64,000 bases of DNA from Syntrophobacter sp. SbD2 (GCA_945889495.1 CAMDBU010000002.1:17984-81983), one strand, 5' to 3'; shown: positions 27,713 to 39,250, numbered from the stretch's first letter. Numbers and translations are program-made. The notes: generated by a model not told the origin, from the sequence alone.

Positions 27713-27979
27713 TTAGCCGGAAGCGCCTGAGCGTTCTTTGCGGAGCGCTTTACGAGTCCGCTCGACCGTCGCCGTCGAAAGACGCGGAGCATCTTTAGTG
27801 GGAACGGCCACTAATAATCGCCCCTTCCTTTCGAGTTTGACCGCTAATGGAGCCGGCGTAATGGCGATGGCACCCTTTTCCCAACGGACCTCAAGCGGCA
27901 TTCCCGGCTTGATCCCAGAGTCGCGACGAACATGTTTGGGAATCACCAACCGTCCGGCGTGATCGATGGTTGTTTTCAT
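27713..27979 (-). CDS. vapB: AbrB/MazE-type antitoxin
   Basis: An 88-residue swapped-hairpin AbrB protein: MKTTIDHAGRLVIPKHVRRDSGIKPGMPLEVRW is the DNA-binding fold. A C-terminal segment rich in Lys and Arg would neutralise the toxin. The track extends the frame 88 codons upstream to 28243, but that part is Arg/Ser/Cys-rich non-protein-like sequence, and the AbrB fold starts exactly at this ATG. It is paired with the PIN gene three bases downstream. Confidence 0.9.
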   Translation of the reverse strand: MKTTIDHAGRLVIPKHVRRDSGIKPGMPLEVRWEKGAIAITPAPLAVKLERKGRLLVAVPTKDAPRLSTATVERTRKALRKERSGASG

Positions 27980-27999
27980 GGGAGAGAAATTACCATTTG

Positions 28000-28016
28000 C
28001 TTGGCTGCCTGCCAAG
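28000..28016. promoter_or_regulatory. palindrome upstream of AbrB-type antitoxin, probable operator
   Basis: CTTGGC-TGCCT-GCCAAG lies 21 bases before the antitoxin ATG. Six-base arms and this position fit an autoregulatory site. Confidence 0.5.
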
Positions 28017-28258
28017 ACAGCAAAGCGACCGGCCGCGCGCCGATTTGACACGACCCAAGACAAGGTTGACTTATCCCATCTGCTCCATCGCCGACTTCTT
28101 AAACTCCGTTCGCATTTTCGACTGCAATGGGTACAGTGGGGCCAGCTCATCCGCCCCCTAACTTTCCTGCCGAGTCGGCCAATGCGGGGTGGAGTGATTG
28201 AATCTTGCGCCACGTCACTTGGCGGTGAAGCGATAGTCGGCATACCTAATCTAACGAG
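28017..28258. other. gap between two divergent TA modules, with a small coding remnant
   Basis: No complete gene is visible here. On the minus strand around 28071-28152 a 27-codon stretch, ELAPLYPLQSKMRTEFKKSAMEQMG then stop, reads like the end of a real protein. An in-frame TAG lies just upstream, so it may be the scar of a lost gene. I do not recognise its family. Confidence 0.35.
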
Positions 28259-28286
28259 TTGACTAGAAAACTAAACCGCAGATAAT
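28259..28286 (+). promoter_or_regulatory. promoter for phd-vapC module
   Basis: TTGACT, 16 bases, GATAAT, placed about 30 bases before the Phd-type start codon. Both boxes match sigma-70 consensus at five of six positions. Confidence 0.55.
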
Positions 28287-28316
28287 AGATGCCAGTTCAG
28301 ATAGGGTAGAAAAACG

Positions 28317-28607
28317 ATGAAAACCGCCACGGTGCTAAAACTCAAAGCCGCGCTCGGCGATTATCTAAAATCGGTCAAGGCGGGCGAGGAAGTTACCATC
28401 ACCGAGCGCGGCCGGCCCATCGCTAAACTCACTCCGGCAAAAAATCACCAAGTCTCCAGTGATCGCTTGGCGGCGATGGAAAAACGCGGTCTGATCAAGC
28501 TCGGCTCGGGCAAGTTGCCGAAGGGGTTTTGGAAACTGCCGCGGCCCAAAGATCCTAAGGGCTTGGTTGCCAAGACTGTAATTCAAGAACGGGAACAAGG
28601 CTGGTGA
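28317..28607 (+). CDS. Phd/YefM-type antitoxin
   Basis: A 96-residue antitoxin. The N-terminal Phd fold is clear (TVLKLKAALGDYLKSVKAGEEVTITERGRPIAKLTP). The C-terminal half, with KGFWKLPRPKDPKGLVAKTVIQERE, is the toxin-binding tail common in Phd partners of VapC. Its TGA overlaps the GTG start of the toxin gene, so translation is coupled. A good promoter lies immediately upstream. Confidence 0.92.
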   Translation: MKTATVLKLKAALGDYLKSVKAGEEVTITERGRPIAKLTPAKNHQVSSDRLAAMEKRGLIKLGSGKLPKGFWKLPRPKDPKGLVAKTVIQEREQGW

Positions 28608-29038
28608 AGTTCTGGGACACCTCTGCAATCGTCCCGCTCTGCGTTGCTGAGCCCGCTTCGGCAACCGTCAAATCAATTCTCAGCCAGGATTCCTCGATCG
28701 TAGTTTGGTGGGGAACCCGAACCGAGTGTATTTCGGCCCTCATGCGTCAGCGCCGTGAAGGAGGCTTGTCCTTGCAAAGTGAACGACAGGCGCGTCACTT
28801 ATTGCGGCTGCTTGCGGATAGCTGGAGCGAAGTCCAGCCGAGCGATTTACTGCGGGCCACAGCGGACGGTCTCCTGGCGGCCCATTCACTGCGAGCCGCT
28901 GACGCTTTCCAGCTCGCGGCCGCGTTGCAGTGGTGTCAAAGGCGCACGACGGACAAAGAGTTGGCAACGTTCGATATTCGTATGCGCGAGGTGGCGCGGA
29001 ACGAGGGGTTCACCATCCTGCCGGTCAAAATACGCTGA
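28604..29038 (+). CDS. vapC: PIN-domain toxin (VapC family)
   Basis: A 144-residue PIN ribonuclease with Asp in KFWDTSAIVPL, Glu in TRTECISALMR, Asp in LRAADAFQLAAAL and Asp in ATFDIRM, matching the VapC active site. It starts at GTG overlapping the antitoxin stop (GTGA). Together with the Phd-type gene it forms a complete module, transcribed away from the AbrB/PIN module on the other strand. Confidence 0.92.
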   Translation: MKFWDTSAIVPLCVAEPASATVKSILSQDSSIVVWWGTRTECISALMRQRREGGLSLQSERQARHLLRLLADSWSEVQPSDLLRATADGLLAAHSLRAADAFQLAAALQWCQRRTTDKELATFDIRMREVARNEGFTILPVKIR

Positions 29039-29117
29039 TCGAAAATTCCCAGCATTGCAGCGATTCTCTCTCGCTCGGAATCTTGCCGCCCCACAACATC
29101 TATGATACCTCACAGCC

Positions 29118-29654
29118 ATGAGTGACGATATCACCAGCATCCGCAACGCGATCCGCGACATTCCGGATTTCCCCAAGCCGGGAATTATTTTTAAAGACAT
29201 TATGCCATTACTCAGCAACGGGCCGTTGTTTGGCAAGACCATCGACTTGATCGCTGAGCGTTACCGCGGCCAGAAGATCGATACCGTGTTGGGCATCGAA
29301 TCGCGCGGGTTTATTTTTGGCTCGGCGCTGGCCTACAAGCTGGGCGCGGGGTTTAGCGTGGTGCGCAAGCCGGGCAAGCTGCCCTACGATACCCATAGCG
29401 CGAGCTACGAACTGGAGTACGGCAAGGATACCTTGGAGATCCATGTCGATGCGGTCGCGCCTAACTCGCGGGTGGTGATCGCCGACGACTTGATCGCTAC
29501 CGGCGGCACCGCGGCGGCGACTGCTGAGCTGGTGTCGAAACTCGGCGCCACGGTGGTCGAATGCGCTTTCGTGATCGAACTGAGCTTCCTCAACGGCCGC
29601 GCGAAGCTTGTCCCGCACAAAGTCTTTTCAGTCCTCCAGTACGACTCCGAGTAG
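29118..29654 (+). CDS. apt: adenine phosphoribosyltransferase
   Basis: A purine-salvage enzyme making AMP from adenine and PRPP. The 178 residues show the family start [38 protein letters not shown], and the PRPP-binding motif [16 protein letters not shown]. It is cytosolic and of normal length. It lies 79 bases downstream of the VapC gene, marking the return to housekeeping sequence. Confidence 0.97.
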   Translation: MSDDITSIRNAIRDIPDFPKPGIIFKDIMPLLSNGPLFGKTIDLIAERYRGQKIDTVLGIESRGFIFGSALAYKLGAGFSVVRKPGKLPYDTHSASYELEYGKDTLEIHVDAVAPNSRVVIADDLIATGGTAAATAELVSKLGATVVECAFVIELSFLNGRAKLVPHKVFSVLQYDSE

Positions 29655-29690
29655 GGTGGCAAATCTCTGTTTTTGCAGCGTTTCCATTCC

Positions 29691-29718
29691 TTGACTTCAC
29701 TCGCCATTGGACTATAAG
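29691..29718 (+). promoter_or_regulatory. promoter for nuoI-thiC
   Basis: TTGACT, 16 bases, TATAAG. It lies 67 bases before the nuoI start. Confidence 0.5.
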
Positions 29719-29784
29719 TTGATGGCAACCAGCGGCGATGGCCGCGGGGATTTTTCATTATTCATTCATTCTTAGGACCGATCG

Positions 29785-32351
<2,567 letters not shown>

Positions 32352-32379
32352 ACGCCGGCAAGATCGATTCATCGAAGCA

Positions 32380-32412
32380 CTGGCCGCCCCTACGGGCGGC
32401 CAGTTTAGTTTT
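32380..32412 (+). terminator. rho-independent terminator after thiC
   Basis: A perfect ten-base stem CTGGCCGCCC/GGGCGGCCAG with a CTAC loop, followed by TTTAGTTTT, 28 bases after the thiC stop. Confidence 0.9.
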
Positions 32413-32424
32413 GCAGCTATTTCC

Positions 32425-33006
32425 ATGCCGCGCCGCAACCGTCAACCGCCAACCCGGGTGCTTGTCTACGGTTTCGGGCCGTACCGCAAATTCACCGAGA
32501 ATATCACTTCGCAGGTCATCGATTCCCTGGCGCCGCGGCCAGGGTTGCGCAAGCTAGTTTTTCCGGTGCGCTTTCAGCGCCGGCAATTTATAGATGCCCT
32601 GGGTGAGCCGATGCCGCTGGTGGTGTTGGGCTTGGGCCAAAGCGCGCGGCCGCGCATCGAAGTAGAGACCCGAGCGATCAACCGGCGCCGCGCTGACAAG
32701 TCCAAAGTCGCCCAGCCGATTTGCGCCGCCGGCGAACCTTGGCTGCCGACGACCATGCCGCTCTACGTCACCCGGCCAGCGGCGAAGTCGATCAACGCCG
32801 GCGATTACGTCTGCAACTATTCGATGTATGTGATGCTGGAGGAGCTCGAGCGCCAAGCTGACTCCACCCGCTTCGGCTTCATCCACATTCCCTTCGACCA
32901 CGACCTGCCCGCCGCCTGCCGCTACGTCGAGCGGGTGGTGCGGCAGTGCTTTGACCTCGCCGACAAATTGGAATCGGACCGCGTCGCCAAGCGGTCAGGC
33001 GGTTAA
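32425..33006 (+). CDS. pyroglutamyl-peptidase-like cysteine peptidase (family C15)
   Basis: A 193-residue protein with the C15 fold: RVLVYGFGPYRKFTEN at the N-terminus (compare the GFEPF motif of Pcp), AGDYVCNYSMYVMLEEL carrying the catalytic Cys (C130) and GFIHIPFDH carrying the His (H154). The acidic partner is probably E79 or E81 in RIEVETRAIN. Pcp enzymes remove N-terminal pyroglutamate. GFGPY instead of GFEPF and the loose similarity elsewhere suggest a divergent member that could have another amide substrate. It lies just after a terminator, so it needs its own promoter. Confidence 0.8.
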   Translation: MPRRNRQPPTRVLVYGFGPYRKFTENITSQVIDSLAPRPGLRKLVFPVRFQRRQFIDALGEPMPLVVLGLGQSARPRIEVETRAINRRRADKSKVAQPICAAGEPWLPTTMPLYVTRPAAKSINAGDYVCNYSMYVMLEELERQADSTRFGFIHIPFDHDLPAACRYVERVVRQCFDLADKLESDRVAKRSGG

Positions 33007-33054
33007 GCGGCGCGGTGCATTGCGAAAGATGATCAGCGAGAAGACGCTGCGAGT

Positions 33055-33354
33055 TTATGGATTGGCGGCCTCGGCATGCAATCTAATGCCGAGGGCACTA
33101 ACAACTTTTAAAATCGTGTCGAAATCCGGACTTCGTTCGCCGGACAGCGCCTTGTAGAGGCTCTCCCTCGACAACCCGGCATCCCGCGCTACTTGGCTCA
33201 TTCCCTTGGCGCGCGCGATATCGCCAAGCGCCTTGGCAATAAAGCTGGCATCGCCGTTGGCTTCTTCCAGGCAAGCTTCAAGATAAGCGGCCATTTCTTC
33301 CGGATTGCGTAGGTGTTCGGCAACATCGTAGCGGGTAGTTTTTGTTTTTCCCAT
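33055..33354 (-). CDS. higA: antitoxin, HigA-like (addiction module antidote family)
   Basis: A 99-residue helix-turn-helix antidote. The N-terminal part TTRYDVAEHLRNPEEMAAYLEACLEE and the HTH MSQVARDAGLSRESLYKALSGE match the probable addiction-module antidote family (TIGR02684). It is second in the operon, ten bases after the toxin gene, as in higBA loci. Confidence 0.92.
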   Translation of the reverse strand: MGKTKTTRYDVAEHLRNPEEMAAYLEACLEEANGDASFIAKALGDIARAKGMSQVARDAGLSRESLYKALSGERSPDFDTILKVVSALGIRLHAEAANP

Positions 33355-33364
33355 CTTGAGACTC

Positions 33365-33655
33365 CTAAAGATTACGGGCCAAGCTCAAGGCAGTCTTGAT
33401 ATCAGCGGTTTGAGTGCTCTTGTCACCACCGGCTAGCAAGACCACGATTTCTTGTCCGATCTTTTTGTAATACACCCGGTAACCAGGTCCGTAGTCGATC
33501 CGCAATTCTGAAACGCCTTCGCCGACCGGCCGAACATCGCCGGGATTACCCAGCGCTAGACGTTCGATCCTGGCTTGTAGTCTTGCTCTTGCGCGAATGT
33601 CTCTTAACCCGTCAAGCCAACGAATGAAGGTTTCGGTCTTGCGAATTTCCAACAC
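33365..33655 (-). CDS. higB: toxin, RelE/HigB-like (addiction module killer family)
   Basis: A 96-residue RelE-superfamily toxin of the TIGR02683 type: FIRWLDGLRDIRARARLQARIERLALGNPGDVRPVG, then LRIDYGPGYRVYYKKIGQEIVVLLAGGDKSTQTADIKTA. Members cleave mRNA at the ribosome. It precedes the antidote gene on the same transcript. A hairpin-forming palindrome sits just upstream of the start. Confidence 0.92.
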   Translation of the reverse strand: MLEIRKTETFIRWLDGLRDIRARARLQARIERLALGNPGDVRPVGEGVSELRIDYGPGYRVYYKKIGQEIVVLLAGGDKSTQTADIKTALSLARNL

Positions 33656-33663
33656 GATCGAGT

Positions 33664-33679
33664 GTAGCCTAGCGGCTAC
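33664..33679. promoter_or_regulatory. palindrome upstream of higBA, probable operator
   Basis: GTAGCC-TAGC-GGCTAC, six-base arms, eight bases before the HigB start. It is suited to binding the HTH antitoxin. Confidence 0.5.
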
Positions 33680-34030
33680 GATGTGTCAAATGAACAGCTT
33701 GGTGCAGGTTGCTGCTTGATGAAAGATCCGCTGTTTAGTGGTCCGGTTCGACGGGAGAGCGGAGGGGAGAGGTGCGTTGCCGCGTCGCTCGCTCGAACTC
33801 CAAGCAATTGGCGTCGGCGCACACTTTAGGGCACGAGTCGGAAGGCTCAGATAGCTGAGGATTTTGATGATCACCGGCGGATCTTCGGTCTTCGATGGCG
33901 GCGATGATCTGCATTCGGAATGATAGGCGAGTTATAAAGGTCCGAGCTTATGGCTGTTTGATTTCGCGCTGCGCGCGGCGACCGTGCTAGTTGCCGAGAT
34001 GCTGCGCCAGGTAGCGCGTGGCGCCGCTGG
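33680..34030. other. non-coding gap, nothing recognised
   Basis: About 350 bases between higBA and the antiporter gene with no convincing ORF; the 62-codon minus-strand frame here is Ser/Arg-rich and not protein-like. It may hold the higBA promoter near its left end and the 3' end of the antiporter transcript at its right. Confidence 0.5.
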
Positions 34031-35272
34031 TCAGCTTGACGTTGGCTTTCCGCGCGCCAGCGCCCACTTGATCATGGGGCCGCTCAACGCGGCGGTACCG
34101 ACCGCGGTGATGACAAGGGCGACGAAGACGGTTTCGTTGATCAACTTATGCTCGAGGGCGAGAAAGGCCAGGATGATTTCCATGGCGCCGCGGGCGTTCA
34201 AGCCGAAGCCGACCGCCATGGCCTCGTCACGCTTCATACCGCCCAGCAGGCCGCCCAAGGTGCCGCCGATGATCTTGCCGGCGCAGGCGACGGCAAACAT
34301 GCCGACCACTAGGGCGAGGTCGAAGTCGCGGACGAAGTTCGCGCGCATACCCATGGACGCGAAAAAGATCGGCGCGAAAATATAGAGGACGAAATTGTGG
34401 AGTGCCGTGTGCGTCCTTCGCTTCACCTCTTCGGTTTCGCCGAGCATGACGCCGGCGAGGAAGGCGCCGAAGATCGCGTGAATCCCAATCCATTGAGTGA
34501 TCCCAGCGCAGAGGAAGGCGAGCAGGGCGGCGAAGCCGAGAATCCCTTCCGGCGGCAAGCGCTGGACGTGAAACATGACGAAGAGTCGGGCCACCAGTTG
34601 GCGCCCCACGGTCAAGCAGACGAGCGTAAAGCCGATTGTCAGTAGAATGATCACCGTGATCGACTTGCTGGCGATGCCGCTGCCAGTGACGCTTAAAATG
34701 ATCGCGAAGAAAATCCAGCCGACCAGGTCGTTGATCACCGCGGCGCCGAGGATGATGTTGCCGATGGGCTTACGCATGAGGTCCAAGTCGATGAGGATCT
34801 TGGCGATGACCGGAATCGCGGAAACCGACATGGCGGTGCCGATGAACAGCGCGAAGATCCACTTCCGCGCCGGATTGACCAAATGCTCGGCGGCGATATT
34901 GAGAGCGAAAACGAAACCTAATGCGAAGGGCACGACGAGGGCGAGGAAGCTGGTCCAAAGTACCGCGCGGCCCTGGCGATGGAGCGAGGCGAGATTGACT
35001 TCAGTACCGGCGAGCAAGAGAAAGAAGATGCTACCAAGCCATGCGGTATTGCCGAGGAGCTGGGACTGCGGCGCGGGGAGAAACGCCTGCCATAACTCTG
35101 GCGCAAACGTTCCCAGCACTGAAGGACCGAGGATCACTCCGCCGAGGATTTCGCCGACGATGGTGGGCTGGCCGATACGGCGAAACAATTCGCCGAGCCC
35201 GAGGGTCAAAGACAAGACGACAAAAAGCTGAAACAGGAACAGGGTGAAATCATGCTCGGATGGGAAACTCAT
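34031..35272 (-). CDS. cation:proton antiporter (CPA2 family, Na_H_Exchanger domain)
   Basis: A 413-residue inner-membrane protein with about 12 hydrophobic segments. Family features include GQPTIVGEILGGVILGPSVLG, the transport-site region SAIPVIAKILIDL...NIILGAAVINDLVGW and GLNARGAMEIILAF. It should exchange Na+ or K+ for protons. There is no RCK/TrkA-N domain at the C-terminus, unlike KefB/C. The start MSFPSEHDFTLFLFQLF is consistent with the first helix. It is on the same strand as purC, 41 bases apart, but purC is upstream, so read-through is possible. Confidence 0.92.
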   Translation of the reverse strand: MSFPSEHDFTLFLFQLFVVLSLTLGLGELFRRIGQPTIVGEILGGVILGPSVLGTFAPELWQAFLPAPQSQLLGNTAWLGSIFFLLLAGTEVNLASLHRQGRAVLWTSFLALVVPFALGFVFALNIAAEHLVNPARKWIFALFIGTAMSVSAIPVIAKILIDLDLMRKPIGNIILGAAVINDLVGWIFFAIILSVTGSGIASKSITVIILLTIGFTLVCLTVGRQLVARLFVMFHVQRLPPEGILGFAALLAFLCAGITQWIGIHAIFGAFLAGVMLGETEEVKRRTHTALHNFVLYIFAPIFFASMGMRANFVRDFDLALVVGMFAVACAGKIIGGTLGGLLGGMKRDEAMAVGFGLNARGAMEIILAFLALEHKLINETVFVALVITAVGTAALSGPMIKWALARGKPTSS

Positions 35273-35313
35273 TCAAACCTCGTCGACTCGCCCGGAGGAA
35301 GTAGGCCGCGGGT

Positions 35314-36186
35314 TTAGTTTCCCATCAATCGCCTGAGCGCTTCGGAATATTTCTCCTGGGTTTTCTTAACGATCTCCGGCGGCAGTTCTGGCGCCGGCGG
35401 TTTCATGTTCCAATTCAAGCTGAGCAGATAGTCGCGCACGAACTGTTTGTCGAAGCTGTCGGGGGTCTTGCCGGGTTGGTAGCCGTCCATGGGCCAGAAG
35501 CGGGAGGAGTCGGGGGTTAGCACTTCGTCGATGAGTAGGATGTCATCGCCTTCCATGCCGAATTCAAATTTCGTATCGGCGATGATGATGCCCTTGGTCT
35601 CCGCTAGTGCTCGGGCGCGCTGGTAGATCGCGATGGTGGCGGCGCGCATTTTTTCGGCTTTGACCTTCCCGACTCTCGCCACCATCTCGTCGAAGCTGAT
35701 GTTGATGTCGTGATCACCGACGGCGGCTTTGGTCGACGGCGTGAAGATCGGTTGGTCGAGGCGCGCGGCTTCGACCAAGCCTTGGGGCAGGGCGATGCCG
35801 CACACCGCGCCGGTTTTTTGATAATCCTTCCAGCCCGAGCCGGTGATGTAGCCGCGCACGATGCACTCCACCGGCGCCGGGGTGCTTTTCTTGACCAGCA
35901 TGCTCCGGCCTTCGAGCGCCGCGCGGTGCGGTTGGCAGGCGGCGGGAAAATCGTCGACTTTGGTGCTGATCAAATGGTGCGGCACGATATTGCCGATTTG
36001 GCCAAACCAAAATTCCGACAGTTGGGTGAGGATTTTCCCCTTGTCGGGGATCGGTGTCGGCAGGATCACGTCGAAGGCGGAAATCCGGTCGCTGGCGACC
36101 AGCAAGAGCTTGTCACCGAGATCGTAGATATCGCGTACCTTGCCGCGGTTGAATAGAGTTAAGCCGTTGAGAGTCGCTTCGGACAT
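35314..36186 (-). CDS. purC: phosphoribosylaminoimidazole-succinocarboxamide synthase
   Basis: Makes SAICAR from CAIR and aspartate in purine synthesis. The 290 residues belong to the longer (yeast ADE1-like) form. Visible motifs are [45 protein letters not shown], and [22 protein letters not shown]. It lies near purE and purK but on the opposite strand, with a SulP gene between them. Confidence 0.97.
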   Translation of the reverse strand: MSEATLNGLTLFNRGKVRDIYDLGDKLLLVASDRISAFDVILPTPIPDKGKILTQLSEFWFGQIGNIVPHHLISTKVDDFPAACQPHRAALEGRSMLVKKSTPAPVECIVRGYITGSGWKDYQKTGAVCGIALPQGLVEAARLDQPIFTPSTKAAVGDHDINISFDEMVARVGKVKAEKMRAATIAIYQRARALAETKGIIIADTKFEFGMEGDDILLIDEVLTPDSSRFWPMDGYQPGKTPDSFDKQFVRDYLLSLNWNMKPPAPELPPEIVKKTQEKYSEALRRLMGN

Positions 36187-36216
36187 AGGGACCTTTCCAA
36201 CGCGTTGCCGTCTCGT

Positions 36217-38583
36217 TTAGGCGCTCAAGTCGGCGCGCTCAACGCTCGCATGCACGATGGCGTCTGCCAAAGACAGCAATACGGCGAGCGAAGCCGGCTC
36301 TTCGAGTTCGTCGTGGGTACGAAATGCCAGCAGCCAATTACCGCGCGTTTCCAGATAAAAATCCGGATAGGTATCGAAGAATCGAATCAGATCGGCGCTA
36401 AAAAAACCGCGCACAGCTGCTTCGTCCTGGCCGTGCAGGTGATAGCGCTGGGGAAAGTGCAACCCCTCGTTCAGATGAATGTCGCGATCGTGGCTCAAGT
36501 GGCCGCCGACGAAACCGTCCGGCTCGAGGACGCAGTCGGGAAGGTCCAGGGCGTTGTCCTCGACCTTCATCAAGATCATGGTGTGGCGAGTCTCGGCGAA
36601 GTACTGCAGCATGTCGGTGTAGCTATAGTCGAAAATCTTGATTTCCAGACCTTTGTACCAGCCGGCGATGATGTTGCGTTCTTCTTTCACCGACCCACGC
36701 GCGAGGTAAAGAAAATTGCGCTCATTGAGCGCACTGACGATGGCCGGAGCGAATTCCCAATGATGACTTCGGGCGAAATCCGACAGCGCTTGCTGGCGCA
36801 CCGTGAGATGTTCCTTTTCCTTGTGCAGTTTGGCGTCGTGCAGGCCACCCGATAAAGGATGGTTGGAAAAGCGGTGAAATATTTCCATGCCGCGCAGATC
36901 GCAACGGCGTCCCTCGCGCAGGCACTGTTCCTGAAAATAGTGCAGATGCTCCATCACGGTATGGTCGACGATATGGGCCATCGGAGTGAATACCAGCGTG
37001 ATGTTCGCCGTCGGCGGGATTGATGCCAAGTGCTTTTCCAGCTTCAGGAGATTGAAGCTGGTCGCCGAGGACAGGAACAGGGAGTGGGTGGCCTTGCCGG
37101 CAACCGTGCGCGTTTGTTCCCGACGCACCGGTGAACTAAACAGTCCTCTTGTGTGAGCGGACAAAATGCTGCCCAAAAGGCGCAGGCTGATTTGACTGGT
37201 CAGAATGTCGCGCGCCGAAGGTGACTGCAAGTACAGCAGCAACAACGCTTTGGCGACGATACCGACGATGATGCCGAAGAGCAGATCCACCGCTAGCACG
37301 GCAGCGACGGTAACGACGAAAAGCAGCAGTTGCTCATTACCGACGACCAGCACCTTGCGCCATAAGCTGGGTTCGCAGAGCCGCCAGCCGACGTAGATCA
37401 GCACCGCCGCCAGGGTCGCCAATGGAATCTGGTTGATGAGATCATTGCCAATCAGCAGGAAAATCACCAGGAAGATCGAGTTGTAGGCGTTGGACCAGAT
37501 CGTCCGCCCGCCGGCATCGACGTTGGCGCGGCTTTTGATCCCGCCGGGTATGATGGTGAGACCGCCGGCGACGCTCGACAGGACGTTGGAGATGCCCATG
37601 GCCCGCAGCGTGCGGTTGGGATCGGAGCGTCTTTGAAATGGGTCGATTTTGTCGACCGCGGCGACCGTTGCCAAGGACTCGATGCCGTCGATCAAGGTCA
37701 AGGTGATCATGACCAAGAGAATGCTCGGCCATAGGCTGGGGTTGTGCCAAACCCCGGTGAAATCCGGCACCGTGAAGCTATCCTTCATGACATTGGCGGG
37801 AATGTAAATCAGAAACTTGGGCCCCAGCTTCATTGTGTAACTGTAGACGATGCCGATGCAGACAACCAAGAGCGGCGGCGGCAAAATTCTCAGCCAGCGA
37901 ATGCGCGTTTGGCTCAACCAAAACATCAGGGCCAACGAGACGATGCCAATGCAAGCGATCTCGGCGCGCGCCGCCCACAGGCTCGACGGTAGATTCAATA
38001 TGGCGACCGGGATCGATTTGCTGAGCGGGGAGAGATCGCCCAACAGCGGTGGGATCTGCTTGACGATGAGGATCAAGCCGATGGCGGCCAACATGCCTTC
38101 CATGACCGGGATCGGTATGATCCTGGCAAACTCACCGACCTTGAAGATGGTCAGAATGATCTGTAGCAAGCCGGTGAGGCAGATGGCGACCAGGAGTAGA
38201 GGATAACCGGCGGCCAAATCGCCATTACCCAATGTCAGCATGCCCGACAGTAGCGCGGGGGCGAGACCTGCCGCGGGGCCGGCGATGGTTACGTAGGAGC
38301 CGCCAAAAATCGGATAGACCAGGCCGGCGATGATCGCTGAGACCACCCCGGCAATTGGCGGCGCGCCGGATGCGATGGCGATGCCCAGTGAGAGCGGCAA
38401 TGAGACCAACGCGACCTGCAAACCCGCCATCAGATCGAAGCGCCAATGTTTGAAACCAGCCAATCCGTTTTGCGGTTTTTCGTCGATCAGAACGCTGATG
38501 TTTTCGGCCATGGAAACTGCCCGGCGGTAATGTGGTATTTTTGAATCCTGCAGGTTGTCGTAAAACTTTGGTTTGTCTAGCAT
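36217..38583 (-). CDS. SulP family anion transporter with large C-terminal cytoplasmic extension
   Basis: An inner-membrane transporter. The SulP core occupies roughly the first 450 residues: FDLMAGLQVALVSLPLSLGIAIASGAPP, GGSYVTIAGPAAGLAPALL, and ...GIESLATVAAVDKIDP. Substrates of such proteins include sulfate and bicarbonate. A STAS-like segment follows (FLSSATSFNLLKLEKHL...IVDHTVMEHLHYFQEQC). About 200 further residues I cannot assign come after (DLRGMEIFHRF... to the end). The track start at 38655 gives an unlikely N-terminus, so ATG 38583 (MLDKPKFYDNL) is preferred; ATG 38511 is also possible. Confidence 0.85.
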   Translation of the reverse strand: MLDKPKFYDNLQDSKIPHYRRAVSMAENISVLIDEKPQNGLAGFKHWRFDLMAGLQVALVSLPLSLGIAIASGAPPIAGVVSAIIAGLVYPIFGGSYVTIAGPAAGLAPALLSGMLTLGNGDLAAGYPLLLVAICLTGLLQIILTIFKVGEFARIIPIPVMEGMLAAIGLILIVKQIPPLLGDLSPLSKSIPVAILNLPSSLWAARAEIACIGIVSLALMFWLSQTRIRWLRILPPPLLVVCIGIVYSYTMKLGPKFLIYIPANVMKDSFTVPDFTGVWHNPSLWPSILLVMITLTLIDGIESLATVAAVDKIDPFQRRSDPNRTLRAMGISNVLSSVAGGLTIIPGGIKSRANVDAGGRTIWSNAYNSIFLVIFLLIGNDLINQIPLATLAAVLIYVGWRLCEPSLWRKVLVVGNEQLLLFVVTVAAVLAVDLLFGIIVGIVAKALLLLYLQSPSARDILTSQISLRLLGSILSAHTRGLFSSPVRREQTRTVAGKATHSLFLSSATSFNLLKLEKHLASIPPTANITLVFTPMAHIVDHTVMEHLHYFQEQCLREGRRCDLRGMEIFHRFSNHPLSGGLHDAKLHKEKEHLTVRQQALSDFARSHHWEFAPAIVSALNERNFLYLARGSVKEERNIIAGWYKGLEIKIFDYSYTDMLQYFAETRHTMILMKVEDNALDLPDCVLEPDGFVGGHLSHDRDIHLNEGLHFPQRYHLHGQDEAAVRGFFSADLIRFFDTYPDFYLETRGNWLLAFRTHDELEEPASLAVLLSLADAIVHASVERADLSA

Positions 38584-38755
38584 TGAACCCCGCATAATGC
38601 AATCGTTACAACCGCTAGCTTCGCATAGACTAAATTCGTTCCGCGTTAGCGCCAAGCGGGGTCGGTGGAAATGATGCAGCCGGTTGAGTTATACCTATCC
38701 ATGTAGCAGATTCGCGAATCGGCTGTCACCGTCATCACGATAAGGACACAATGAC

Positions 38756-39250
38756 ATGGCCCAAGCAGTTTCACCCCTCGTCAGCGTTATCATGGGTAGC
38801 CAATCGGATTGGGAGACCATGCAGCATGCGGCGGCGACGCTGAAAGATTTCGCCGTGGCCCATGAATGCTTGATCGTCTCGGCCCATCGCACGCCGGCTT
38901 GGTTGACCGAGTTCGCCAGCGGCGCCGAGGCGCGCGGCGTTCAAGCGATCATCGCCGGTGCCGGCGGCGCGGCCCACCTGCCGGGCATGACCGCGGCGCA
39001 GACTTTGGTGCCGGTGCTCGGCGTGCCGGTGGAAAGCGCGGCGCTCAAGGGCATGGATTCGCTTCTCTCGATTGTTCAGATGCCCGGCGGCATTCCGGTC
39101 GGCACCATGGCGATCGGCAAGGCTGGCGCGATCAATGCGGCGTTGCTCGCGGTCGCTATCCTCGCCAACTCACGGCCCGAGCTGCGCGAAAAGTTGCGCC
39201 AGTTCCGCGCCAACCAGACCCAATCGGTGCGCGAGCAGAAGTTGCCGTGA
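38756..39250 (+). CDS. purE: N5-carboxyaminoimidazole ribonucleotide mutase
   Basis: Converts N5-CAIR to CAIR in purine synthesis. The 164 residues contain [25 protein letters not shown] and [26 protein letters not shown], the class I PurE signatures. The stop overlaps the purK start, so the two are coupled. It is divergent from the SulP gene, with both promoters in the gap between. Confidence 0.97.
   Translation: MAQAVSPLVSVIMGSQSDWETMQHAAATLKDFAVAHECLIVSAHRTPAWLTEFASGAEARGVQAIIAGAGGAAHLPGMTAAQTLVPVLGVPVESAALKGMDSLLSIVQMPGGIPVGTMAIGKAGAINAALLAVAILANSRPELREKLRQFRANQTQSVREQKLP

Noticed and set aside
27980-28243. 88-codon N-terminal extension of the AbrB antitoxin
   Set aside because: Arg/Ser/Cys-rich translation without fold; the AbrB domain starts exactly at the internal ATG and a palindromic operator lies in the extension.
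33960-34031. Possible frameshifted C-terminal extension or Sec codon at the end of the CPA2 antiporter
   Set aside because: An alternative frame reads for about 20 codons after the TGA, but no redox motif or conserved tail supports it; the annotated length is normal.
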